Shown in pieces: positions 1 through 6,369 of a DNA stretch of 11,521 nucleotides. This DNA is from Spirochaeta sp. Its GTDB lineage: Bacteria > Spirochaetota > Spirochaetia > UBA9216. The notes under the pieces are model-generated. The model made no database searches. It was not told where the DNA came from and saw only the letters and a list, made by a program, of their open reading frames with translations. The stretch is from contig DMKD01000432.1 of assembly GCA_003454605.1 (NCBI GenBank), positions 1 through 11,521 on the forward strand, read 5' to 3'. The stretch's first letter is position 1. Every line of letters begins with the position of its first letter. Position numbers and translations under genes: made by a program.

Positions 1-93
1 AACCAACCGGGTTGCGGGACAGCCACAATTAATAATTGGACCGTGTTAAGTCATCCTTCCGCTCAACTCCAGCAGACCAGAAGGGTTATCGGA

Positions 94-990
94 ATGAAAA
101 AATATCTGCTGTTTATTTTTCTGGCTATTTTATTTCTTACAAATATAGTATGCGCTGAAAGTATTAAACCGAGAATCGGTATCCTTGATTTCAATGCAAA
201 GAATGTCTCTCAGGTAGAAGCCGAGGCAGTCGGAGAACTTTTTACCTCAGAGATGGTAATGACAAACAGCTTTGATATAGTTGATAGGCAGAATATTGAA
301 AGCCTGCTGACTGAAATGGATTTTCAGCTATCAGGCTGTACCGATTCATCATGTGCAGTTGAGGTCGGACAGATTTTAAGCCTTGAGTACATGCTCTACG
401 GTTCTGTTATTAAACTCGGTAATATATTTTCAATTAATGTTCAGATGATTAATGTAGCCACCGCCCAGATTGTACATACCGGAAGCGAACGTTTCACATC
501 AATAGAGGAAGCATACGATGTTGTTCCAAGGCTTGCTAAAGCCTTCAGTGTAGGATTTGGCTCCGGGGAAAATGTGTTAGCAGAAGGATCAGCAGAGGAT
601 AAGAATAAACTGACGAAAGAACAGAAGGTAGGAATCGCAACTTTTTTCAGCGGGGTCGCTGTTGCCGGTTTGAGTGCATGGGGCTGGGTTGTCATCGATG
701 AATATGCATATAACTTATCGGAAGCACATGAAGATTATCTATCATCCAGTTTTGATAATATGAATGATACAAAAGAAATTTATCTCGAAGCATTAAGAAC
801 TAAAAACACGTATTTATTTCTTTCACTTGGAGGTTCAATACTTGGAGTTTCTGCTATAACTCTCGGCTCAATTCTCTGGTCTTTTGACTTAATAACCTTT
901 GAAAATAACGATAATGAACTAAGCCTAAGTCTGTTACCGTCACATGAAGGGGTGAACTTGTCATTTAACTATCGGGGAGTAAATAAATGA
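94..990 (+). CDS. Secreted CsgG/TolB-like envelope protein with two C-terminal hydrophobic segments
   Basis: This 298-aa protein starts at ATG 94, which follows AAGGG (81-85) by 8 nt. The same frame is open to the window edge with a GTG at 43, but only ATG 94 places a signal peptide at the N-terminus (KK, then a hydrophobic core, probable cleavage VCA|ES after residue 21). Residues about 26-155 resemble the CsgG/TolB-N/LpoB-like alpha-beta fold: an opening RIGILDFNA strand, a FDIVDRQNIESLL segment, the paired-Cys pattern GCTDSSCAVEVG (C82, C87), then a YGSV strand. Family members act in the periplasm or outer membrane as secretion or assembly accessories; the exact role here is unknown. Residues about 179-201 and 240-263 are hydrophobic, possibly membrane hairpins, and the tail (NLSFNYRG) looks like a beta strand. 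The stop overlaps the next start (ATGA), implying translational coupling to the LamG lipoprotein. No curli genes are visible. Confidence 0.85.
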   Translation: MKKYLLFIFLAILFLTNIVCAESIKPRIGILDFNAKNVSQVEAEAVGELFTSEMVMTNSFDIVDRQNIESLLTEMDFQLSGCTDSSCAVEVGQILSLEYMLYGSVIKLGNIFSINVQMINVATAQIVHTGSERFTSIEEAYDVVPRLAKAFSVGFGSGENVLAEGSAEDKNKLTKEQKVGIATFFSGVAVAGLSAWGWVVIDEYAYNLSEAHEDYLSSSFDNMNDTKEIYLEALRTKNTYLFLSLGGSILGVSAITLGSILWSFDLITFENNDNELSLSLLPSHEGVNLSFNYRGVNK

Positions 991-1781
991 AGAAGAAAAT
1001 TGGTTTTATAATAATTATCATAGTTATTTTATCATCCTGCGATAGTGATCTGTGGCATATTTTCCGGCAGCTTGATAATAGATTTGATCCTGAGAATCCA
1101 TATTATAAGAATCTTTCTATTCCAAGAGATGGGCTTGAGGCTGAATATTTATTTAATAACGATATTAATGATACAAGCGGTAATAATAGAAATCTAACCG
1201 GAACTGCAGGAAGTTATGGTGAAGACCGATTTGGAACATCAGCACAAGCTTTGAATTTTGATGGTAGTACAAATTATCTACTAATTCCGACTACTGATAT
1301 TGCAAGGTTTTACCTTAATGAGAAAAGTACTTTATCTTTCTGGATAAAACCTGCTAATACTTCAGTTACAATTTTCTCACATTCATATGATTATGATACA
1401 GATGAAGGTTGGGAAATATCTGTTGCTAATTTTAGCTCTGGATCTTCCATTCAGCTTTTGGATAAGGGCTATTCATCGGGAACATATGAATTAGATCCGG
1501 CAGAACCATTGTCTGCTATGTTTACTTCGGGCGTTTGGAACCACATACTGATTATGAATACAGGTCTTGAAATCGAATTCTATTTTAACGGTGGCAAAAG
1601 CACCACAACCTTCAGCAGCAGTAATATAGATTATGGCACTGAAGATTATTTTTATATCGGGGCCTATGACGATGAAGGCACTCTGACACCATCTTTATCA
1701 GGTGTTATTGACGATATCAGGATCTACAACCGGAATCTGACCAAGGAGGAAATATCTGCTTTGCTTGTTTTAGAAAACTGA
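987..1781 (+). CDS. LamG-domain (concanavalin-like) lipoprotein
   Basis: This is a 264-aa predicted lipoprotein. The N-terminus is KKK, a run of isoleucines, then a lipobox LSSC with the lipidated cysteine at residue 18. A linker containing DNRFDPENP is of the kind that tethers surface lipoproteins. From about residue 47 to the end there is one LamG/jelly-roll domain (Laminin_G_3-like): EAEYLFNND, ALNFDGSTNYLLIP, STLSFWIKP, WNHILI, EFYFNGG, and the C-terminal signature GVIDDIRIYNRNLTKEEI. Such domains bind carbohydrate or protein ligands; no catalytic motif is seen, so an adhesive or binding role at the membrane surface is inferred. The start overlaps the upstream stop by 4 nt. GGGGAG (974-979) is a good ribosome binding site 7 nt away, so the gene can be translated with or after the CsgG-like gene. 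No clear intrinsic terminator follows. Confidence 0.9.
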   Translation: MKKKIGFIIIIIVILSSCDSDLWHIFRQLDNRFDPENPYYKNLSIPRDGLEAEYLFNNDINDTSGNNRNLTGTAGSYGEDRFGTSAQALNFDGSTNYLLIPTTDIARFYLNEKSTLSFWIKPANTSVTIFSHSYDYDTDEGWEISVANFSSGSSIQLLDKGYSSGTYELDPAEPLSAMFTSGVWNHILIMNTGLEIEFYFNGGKSTTTFSSSNIDYGTEDYFYIGAYDDEGTLTPSLSGVIDDIRIYNRNLTKEEISALLVLEN

Positions 1782-1783
1782 TT

Positions 1784-1814
1784 TATCACCATTCTACCCC
1801 TCCTCTATCACCAT
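1784..1814. repeat. Pair of 9-bp direct repeats upstream of the EF-G2 promoter
   Basis: TATCACCAT occurs at 1784-1792 and again at 1806-1814, 22 bp apart start to start (about two helical turns). The second copy ends 12 bp before the -35 element at 1827. Position and phasing fit a tandem binding site for a transcription activator, but that is inference and the repeat is short. Confidence 0.45.
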
Positions 1815-1826
1815 CTCAATTAACTC

Positions 1827-1855
1827 TTGACAGCTGGAATATCCACGCTTATAGT
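1827..1855 (+). promoter_or_regulatory. Sigma-70-type promoter for the EF-G2 gene
   Basis: A perfect -35 TTGACA (1827-1832), a 17-bp spacer and a -10 TATAGT (1850-1855). Transcription should start near 1862, giving a leader of about 28 nt. The leader contains AAGGAG (1879-1884), 5 nt before ATG 1890. Near-consensus elements with ideal spacing suggest strong, independent expression of the translation-factor gene. Confidence 0.8.
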
Positions 1856-1889
1856 TATTGAACTAATCACTATATTATAAGGAGCAAAC

Positions 1890-3968
1890 ATGAGTTTTCC
1901 CAGCAGTGCCATCCGAAATATTGCCGTAGCAGGGCACGGCAGCACAGGAAAGACAACCGTGGTTGAGCAAATGCTCTTTAACGGGAACGTCGTTACAAAA
2001 GCCGAAGCCGTTGACAGCGGAAAGACTGTCAGCGATTACACGGAAGAAGAAATCGCAAGAGGAATTTCAATTCATACAAGTTTTTCAAATCTAGTCTGGA
2101 ACGATAAGCAGATTAACATTCTGGATACTCCGGGTGCTTCTGACTTTGTAGGAGAGGTAGTCGCAGGTTTCAGAGCAGCCGAAATGGGACTCATGCTGGT
2201 AGCAGCTGATTCCGGAGTACAGATTGAGACACTTAAATTGTGGCGAAGATTAAACATGCGTAATATGCCTAGAATTGCTTTCATCAATAAGATGGACAGA
2301 GAACGTGCGAGTTTTGATGATAGTTTTGCTGATCTTAAAGACAAATTTAAGATACCACTTGTACCGGTGACTATACCTATCGGATTGGGAGATTCATATA
2401 AAGGAATTATAAATCTAATTGAAAATAAGGCTTATATGATTCCTGAAGCAGGTGGAAAAGAAACAGCCGCGGACATTCCTGCCGATATGGCAGATATCGT
2501 TGAAGAATACAGACTCACAACTATTGAATCAGCTGCAGAAGGTGATGACGATCTTCTGGAGAAATATTTCGAAGAAGGAACTCTCAGCGAAGATGAAATC
2601 AGACATGGTCTCGAAGAAGGTCTTAAAAACAATAAGATTGTTCCGGTACTCTGTGGTGCATCTGAAATGAACAGCGGTATTACATCTATGCTGAACTTTA
2701 TCGCTAACAATGCGCCTTCACCTCTAGGGTTAAAAGAGAAGGCTTTTGATGATGATGGGGAAGAGGAAATCCTTGATTTCGATTCTGAAAAGCCGACTAC
2801 TGCATTTGTATTCAAAACTACTATAGATCAGTTCTCAGGACGTCTGTCATTTTTCAAGGTTGTAACTGGTGTTTTCAAGCCGGATTCTGAATATATTAAT
2901 ACGGTTGATAATAAAAAAGAAAGAATCGGCAAGATATATAAGGCTGTTGGAAAGAAAATCGTTGAAACAAAAGAACTTTATGCTGGTGATATGGGTATAT
3001 TCTCAAAGATTGAAAGCGCTAAAACAAACGATTCGTTCTGCACGGTCAGTGAACATTCGATTCACTATGACAAACTGAAACTCCCCCAGCCTGTTCATTC
3101 TGTAGCTATTTCTGCAGAGAAAAAGAAAGAAGAAGACAAGCTTAATCAATTCCTTCACAGGGCTGCGGATCAGGATCTCACCTTCCAGGTCAGATTCGAT
3201 AAGGAAACTAAGGAAACTGTAGTTTCAAGTATGGGAGAGCTTCACCTCAACATAGTTCTGGACAATATTAAGGAAAAAGCAAAAATCGGTCTTGAAACCC
3301 GGAAGCCTAGAATTGCATACCGCGAATGTATAACTAAATCTGCGAGCGCAGAGTATGCTCATAAGAAGCAGTCAGGCGGTCACGGACAGTACGGCAAGGT
3401 TGTAATGGAAGTTAAGCCCATTTCGCGTGATGAAAATATGAACTTCATAAATGCCATCAAGGGCGGTTCGATCTCCAAGGGTTATATGCCCGGTATCGAG
3501 AAAGGAATTCTTGAGGCAATGGAAGAAGGATATCTTGCAGGCTACCCTGTCGTAGGTCTTGAAGCACGTATTGTCGATGGGAAAGAACATCCGGTGGACT
3601 CCTCTGAAATGGCTTTCAAGCTTGCTGGTAAGGGAGCTGTGAAAGTTGCTTTTGAGAAAGCTGGTGTTAAACTTCTTGAACCCGTAATGAACCTTAAGGT
3701 TTTCTGTGAAGAAAAATATATGGGTGACATTCTCTCTGACCTCAGTTCAAAGCGAGGACGGGTTCAGGGTCAGGAACCGCTCGGCGGCGGAATCCTTGAG
3801 ATTGACGCACAGGTACCGCAGGGAGAAATGCTCAACTATTCTGTAGACCTTCGCTCTATAACTTCCGGCACTGCATCCTTTGAAATGGAATTTGATCACT
3901 ACGATTCAATCTCCGGTGCAATTTCCGACAAAATTATTAAAGAGGCTCAGGCAGCCAAAGAAGATTAA
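1890..3968 (+). CDS. fusA2: EF-G-like translational GTPase (EF-G2 type)
   Basis: This 692-aa protein has the full EF-G layout: GTPase domain, domain II, domain III (MGELHLNIVLD), domain IV (QSGGHGQYGKV, His498) and domain V (GRVQGQEPLGGG). EF-G drives tRNA-mRNA translocation on the ribosome. GTPase motifs are P-loop GHGSTGKT (15-22), switch I RGISI (57-61), G3 DTPGASDF (79-86), G4 NKMD (133-136) and G5 CGAS (255-258). Two canonical residues differ: the switch I Thr is Ser60, and the His that normally follows DTPG and activates the hydrolytic water is Ala83. These changes, and the lack of rpsL/rpsG/tuf neighbours, point to an EF-G2-type paralogue rather than the housekeeping fusA; the symbol is given in that sense. 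It is a single-gene unit with its own promoter and terminator. Whether it translocates, recycles ribosomes or has a stress role cannot be read from sequence. Membership of the EF-G superfamily is certain; the subfamily is likely. Confidence 0.93.
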   Translation: MSFPSSAIRNIAVAGHGSTGKTTVVEQMLFNGNVVTKAEAVDSGKTVSDYTEEEIARGISIHTSFSNLVWNDKQINILDTPGASDFVGEVVAGFRAAEMGLMLVAADSGVQIETLKLWRRLNMRNMPRIAFINKMDRERASFDDSFADLKDKFKIPLVPVTIPIGLGDSYKGIINLIENKAYMIPEAGGKETAADIPADMADIVEEYRLTTIESAAEGDDDLLEKYFEEGTLSEDEIRHGLEEGLKNNKIVPVLCGASEMNSGITSMLNFIANNAPSPLGLKEKAFDDDGEEEILDFDSEKPTTAFVFKTTIDQFSGRLSFFKVVTGVFKPDSEYINTVDNKKERIGKIYKAVGKKIVETKELYAGDMGIFSKIESAKTNDSFCTVSEHSIHYDKLKLPQPVHSVAISAEKKKEEDKLNQFLHRAADQDLTFQVRFDKETKETVVSSMGELHLNIVLDNIKEKAKIGLETRKPRIAYRECITKSASAEYAHKKQSGGHGQYGKVVMEVKPISRDENMNFINAIKGGSISKGYMPGIEKGILEAMEEGYLAGYPVVGLEARIVDGKEHPVDSSEMAFKLAGKGAVKVAFEKAGVKLLEPVMNLKVFCEEKYMGDILSDLSSKRGRVQGQEPLGGGILEIDAQVPQGEMLNYSVDLRSITSGTASFEMEFDHYDSISGAISDKIIKEAQAAKED

Positions 3969-3990
3969 ATTTAACTTTATTTATAATTTT

Positions 3991-4018
3991 ACCCCGGTGT
4001 AAACCGGGGTTTTCTTTT
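3991..4018 (+). terminator. Intrinsic terminator of the EF-G2 gene
   Basis: A perfect 8-bp stem, ACCCCGGT (3991-3998) with ACCGGGGT (4003-4010), closes a GTAA tetraloop of the stable GNRA class. It is followed by a T-rich tract (TTTCTTTT, 4011-4018). It starts 23 nt after the EF-G2 stop codon. The opposite strand has no T-run after the stem, so it acts on + strand transcription only. Confidence 0.93.
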
Positions 4019-4033
4019 GTTTTCAGAAATATC

Positions 4034-4042
4034 TGCTATACT
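4034..4042 (+). promoter_or_regulatory. Extended -10 promoter for the small secreted protein
   Basis: TGCTATACT fits an extended -10 element (TGn at 4034-4036, then TATACT at 4037-4042). There is no good -35; the upstream bases are the T-rich tail of the preceding terminator. A start near 4049 would give a leader of only about 11 nt, beginning at the AGGAG ribosome binding site (4049-4053). Read-through from the EF-G2 gene is the alternative. Confidence 0.45.
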
Positions 4043-4059
4043 TGAAACAGGAGAAACAA

Positions 4060-4536
4060 ATGAAAAAAATTGTCTTTTTATTAATTGTAATCGCACTAAT
4101 CCTACCCGCGTCAATTTTTGCTGATAATGACGTTGAATATGAAGTTCAGGCTACTCTTGCAATGACTCTAAGCACCTTCGGTGTTGTTTTTATTTCTTCC
4201 ATGTTCGGAGCAGCTCCGGATGGGGTTACAGCTGTAACTGATGACGAATCCGGTAAATCCACATTGAAAATGAATGCATTTAATCCTGCAGGGTTTTTTG
4301 AACAGATGGCAGAGTCAACTGGAGCAACTGACGCCCCCGCGAAAGATGACTTCCCATTTGAAAGCATGACAGGAAGCATTTCAGCAGACAATGACGGAAA
4401 TATGTTTATAGATATGACATATAAGGGCGGAAATGTCAAAACAATGAAACTTGAAACCGCAGGTGAAGATGTTATCATTTTTACGGCAAACGGAAAGGAC
4501 TACAGCTATATTGATGATATCCTCAATGTGGAATAG
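4060..4536 (+). CDS. Small secreted protein of unknown function
   Basis: This 158-aa protein starts at ATG 4060, with AGGAG (4049-4053) 6 nt upstream. An in-frame TTG at 4042 is less likely because it overlaps the presumed -10 element and lies before the ribosome binding site. The N-terminus is a clear signal peptide (KK, a long hydrophobic core, likely cleavage IFA|DN after residue 21), so the mature protein of about 137 aa is exported. I do not recognise a family. The first part of the mature protein holds a hydrophobic patch (STFGVVFISSMFG) that could be a membrane-associating or buried strand. Next comes a Met/Phe-rich segment (FNPAGFFEQMAE), then an acidic, beta-rich half (GSISADNDGNMFIDMTYKGG, then TMKLETAGEDVIIFTANGKD). 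No cysteine is present, and no lipobox or catalytic motif is seen. It lies alone between a terminator and the next promoter. Confidence 0.75.
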   Translation: MKKIVFLLIVIALILPASIFADNDVEYEVQATLAMTLSTFGVVFISSMFGAAPDGVTAVTDDESGKSTLKMNAFNPAGFFEQMAESTGATDAPAKDDFPFESMTGSISADNDGNMFIDMTYKGGNVKTMKLETAGEDVIIFTANGKDYSYIDDILNVE

Positions 4537-4594
4537 GTTTTAACGGGGAGTATTCAACTTTCAGACAACGGATATTTTTTATATTTTATTGTTC

Positions 4595-4639
4595 TTGACA
4601 TTATTGTTTTTGACAGTTTAACAAAGTACGTTTTATACT
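4595..4639 (+). promoter_or_regulatory. Sigma-70-type promoter for the FN3/YWTD-vWA operon
   Basis: TTGACA at 4610-4615 and TATACT at 4634-4639 are separated by 18 bp. A second perfect TTGACA lies 15 bp upstream (4595-4600) but has no comparable -10 at proper spacing. The start would be near 4646, leaving a leader of about 80 nt before ATG 4728. The surrounding region is very AT-rich, which may favour melting. Confidence 0.7.
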
Positions 4640-4654
4640 TAAATAATATTAAAT

Positions 4655-4678
4655 GTAGTTTCACTACCTGTTTTACAG
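4655..4678 (+). other. Two abutting small hairpins in the operon leader
   Basis: GTAGT-TTC-ACTAC (4655-4667) is directly followed by CTGT-TTT-ACAG (4668-4678): two perfect stems with 3-nt loops, starting about 10 nt after the predicted transcription start. They could protect the 5' end or tune translation. Both stems are short (5 and 4 bp), so chance is a real possibility. No known riboswitch is recognised in the leader. Confidence 0.3.
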
Positions 4679-4727
4679 CAGCAGCTATCAGTTTTTCTCA
4701 AAACACACTTTTTTAAGGAAGTGAAGT

Positions 4728-6356
4728 ATGAAAAAGAGAAAAAGAATAAATCTTTTGTTTTTATTGATTTTTATAATATTAATTCCAATTATATTTACTT
4801 GCAGCGGCAGTCTTACTCTCGGAATTGATGACAAGATGGAGAGGGATGATGACGTATTGCCCGGCTTTGCTGTTGATGGCGATAAACTAACAATATTTCC
4901 TCGTGCAACAGCAGTAACTATTACGTGGGTGAAAGCGGTAGATGATCGTGCTGAGCAGTACGAGTTGGAGTATAAGATATATTACTCTACGAGTGAAAAT
5001 ATTGCAGATGTCAATGCCGCAGAAAAATACGGGACAGTCGGGCTTGAATGGACGGCTGATATTGATACTGCTGATGTTACAGGGCTTACAATAACTACTG
5101 ATTATTATTTTATTGTAGTGGTTAGGGATAAGGCTGGTAATGCTGCATGCTACAGCATGATAACAGAAACGACCAGTACTGATCCTGACCCTCCATATTT
5201 TCTTAATGCTGGTGATGAATTAGTAGAAATAAGCAATGTGAATACGGAAGATTTTACTGTATCATGGACTAAGGCATATGACGATATAAGCCCGGTGAAT
5301 ACGCTTGAGTATCTTGTATATTATAAATCAGAAAGTGCAGCTGATGCACAGGATATTATCGATAACGGCACCGTATTTGGTGACTGGACTGTCGACATAG
5401 ATTCAATACAGGTGACAGGACTGCTCGATAATGTTACCTACTTTGCTGCTGTTGTCGTCAGAGATGAAGTCGGGCTTGAAACAGTATGTGAAAGTATTGA
5501 TAGTGATACTACTGTGAAAAACCAGTTTTTCTACTGGTCCGAATCAGCTTCAGATATTATTCAGAGAAATGATTATTCAGGTTCAGCGATAGAAACAATA
5601 TACACTTTAGGAGCAGTTAATCCTCGGGGTATCGCTATTGACCCAGATGCCCGGAAAATTTACTGGACAGAAACGGGCAGTGGTACAATAAGATCTGCGG
5701 GCCTTGATGAAGGAATGAGGACTCCTGTGGACCTGATAACAAGTAATATAGGTACAGCTGAGGCTATAGCTGTTGATTATGTAAATGAGTATCTCTTCTG
5801 GACTGATACCACGAATAACGCTATTTATATGTATGGACTGAATCAGTCAAGCCCTACAACAGATGCGGATGATTATATTTTTCTTACAAATGCCGACGAT
5901 GGAATTTATAATCCGGAAGGAATCGATGTTGATATGGTTCATCAGCTGGTTTACTGGAGCGAATATGGTGTGGCTGAACCTGAACGAATCAGACAGTCCG
6001 ATTACAGTAAAAATATAGTAAATATTTATAATTTCACCGAAGGAGAGCATCCTGAAGATCTCTGTGTTTTACCAGGAGCAACTGCACTCAGCAACATCAT
6101 ATATTTTGTAAACAACGCATCGAATACAGTTACATCATGCGATATGTCGGGAAATACAGATGATCTTATTACTGGGTGCAGCACTCCATGGTCTATTACA
6201 ATCGACATTGCGAATAGAAATTTATTCTGGCTTGATCGAGGAACGGATCTTATCTATTCATATTACCTGGACCAGGCAAGCCCTACAACAGACCCGTCCG
6301 ATTATGACTACACCTTTAATCCCGGATTAAGTATTCAAAAAATAGCTGTATATTGA
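4728..6356 (+). CDS. Probable lipoprotein with two FN3-like domains and a six-bladed YWTD beta-propeller
   Basis: This 542-aa exported protein has AAGGA (4715-4719) upstream of its ATG. The N-terminus is KKRKR, a long hydrophobic core, then IFTC with Cys25 as a probable lipid site; Thr at -1 is a relaxed lipobox. Two FN3-like domains follow (about 48-150 and 155-263). They share a W..A.DD....LEY..YY core, a W(T)xDID segment and a VVVRD strand. Residues about 266-542 form a propeller with six YWTD-type motifs, centred at Y269 (YWSE), Y312 (YWTE), F357 (FWTD), Y409 (YWSE), Y459 (YFVN) and F500 (FWLD), spaced 41-52 aa. Six such repeats form the closed LDL-receptor class B propeller, a protein-protein interaction platform. 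No enzyme motif is seen. It heads a two-gene operon with the vWA exoprotein 13 bp downstream, so a surface recognition or adhesion role is inferred. An NHL-type propeller is the alternative fold call. Confidence 0.9.
   Translation: MKKRKRINLLFLLIFIILIPIIFTCSGSLTLGIDDKMERDDDVLPGFAVDGDKLTIFPRATAVTITWVKAVDDRAEQYELEYKIYYSTSENIADVNAAEKYGTVGLEWTADIDTADVTGLTITTDYYFIVVVRDKAGNAACYSMITETTSTDPDPPYFLNAGDELVEISNVNTEDFTVSWTKAYDDISPVNTLEYLVYYKSESAADAQDIIDNGTVFGDWTVDIDSIQVTGLLDNVTYFAAVVVRDEVGLETVCESIDSDTTVKNQFFYWSESASDIIQRNDYSGSAIETIYTLGAVNPRGIAIDPDARKIYWTETGSGTIRSAGLDEGMRTPVDLITSNIGTAEAIAVDYVNEYLFWTDTTNNAIYMYGLNQSSPTTDADDYIFLTNADDGIYNPEGIDVDMVHQLVYWSEYGVAEPERIRQSDYSKNIVNIYNFTEGEHPEDLCVLPGATALSNIIYFVNNASNTVTSCDMSGNTDDLITGCSTPWSITIDIANRNLFWLDRGTDLIYSYYLDQASPTTDPSDYDYTFNPGLSIQKIAVY
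5848..6292 (+). repeat. 16-bp exact direct repeat linking propeller blades 3 and 6
   Basis: CAAGCCCTACAACAGA occurs at 5848-5863 and 6277-6292, in frame and 429 bp (143 codons) apart. It encodes the SPTTD of QSSPTTDADDY in blade 3 and QASPTTDPSDY in blade 6. The two YWTD-type motifs of those blades are also exactly 143 residues apart, so the repeat marks an internal duplication of half the propeller. Confidence 0.8.
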
Positions 6357-6369
6357 AGAGGAGTATAAA

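Noticed and set aside
45..51. Integron attC site
   Set aside because: A single GTTRRRY match is weak evidence. The start of the window (AACCAAC) only partly fits the partner core, and the pairing between arms is poor.
43..93. GTG at 43 as the start of the CsgG-like gene
   Set aside because: It would add 17 polar residues before an obvious signal peptide. AAGGG at 81-85 is correctly spaced for ATG 94, and GTG 43 has no good ribosome binding site.
94..990. Assignment as curli CsgG
   Set aside because: Only the general CsgG/TolB-like fold pattern is visible. There is no curli operon, the lipobox is not canonical, and the C-terminal hydrophobic segments differ.
2432..2815. 127-codon reverse-strand open frame inside the EF-G2 gene
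   Set aside because: It is Ser-rich, lies antisense to conserved GTPase coding sequence and matches no recognisable protein; it is a shadow of the real gene.
1890..3968. Tet(M)/Tet(O)-type tetracycline ribosomal protection protein
   Set aside because: The EF-G-type domain IV signature QSGGHGQYGKV and overall EF-G2-like layout fit better, and no resistance or mobile-element context is present.
4042..4059. TTG at 4042 as the start of the small secreted protein
   Set aside because: It overlaps the presumed -10 element and precedes the AGGAG site that serves ATG 4060; the signal peptide begins at 4060.
4146..4478. 110-codon reverse-strand open frame opposite the small secreted protein
   Set aside because: The + strand gene has a signal peptide and ribosome binding site; the reverse frame has neither and looks like a codon-pattern shadow.
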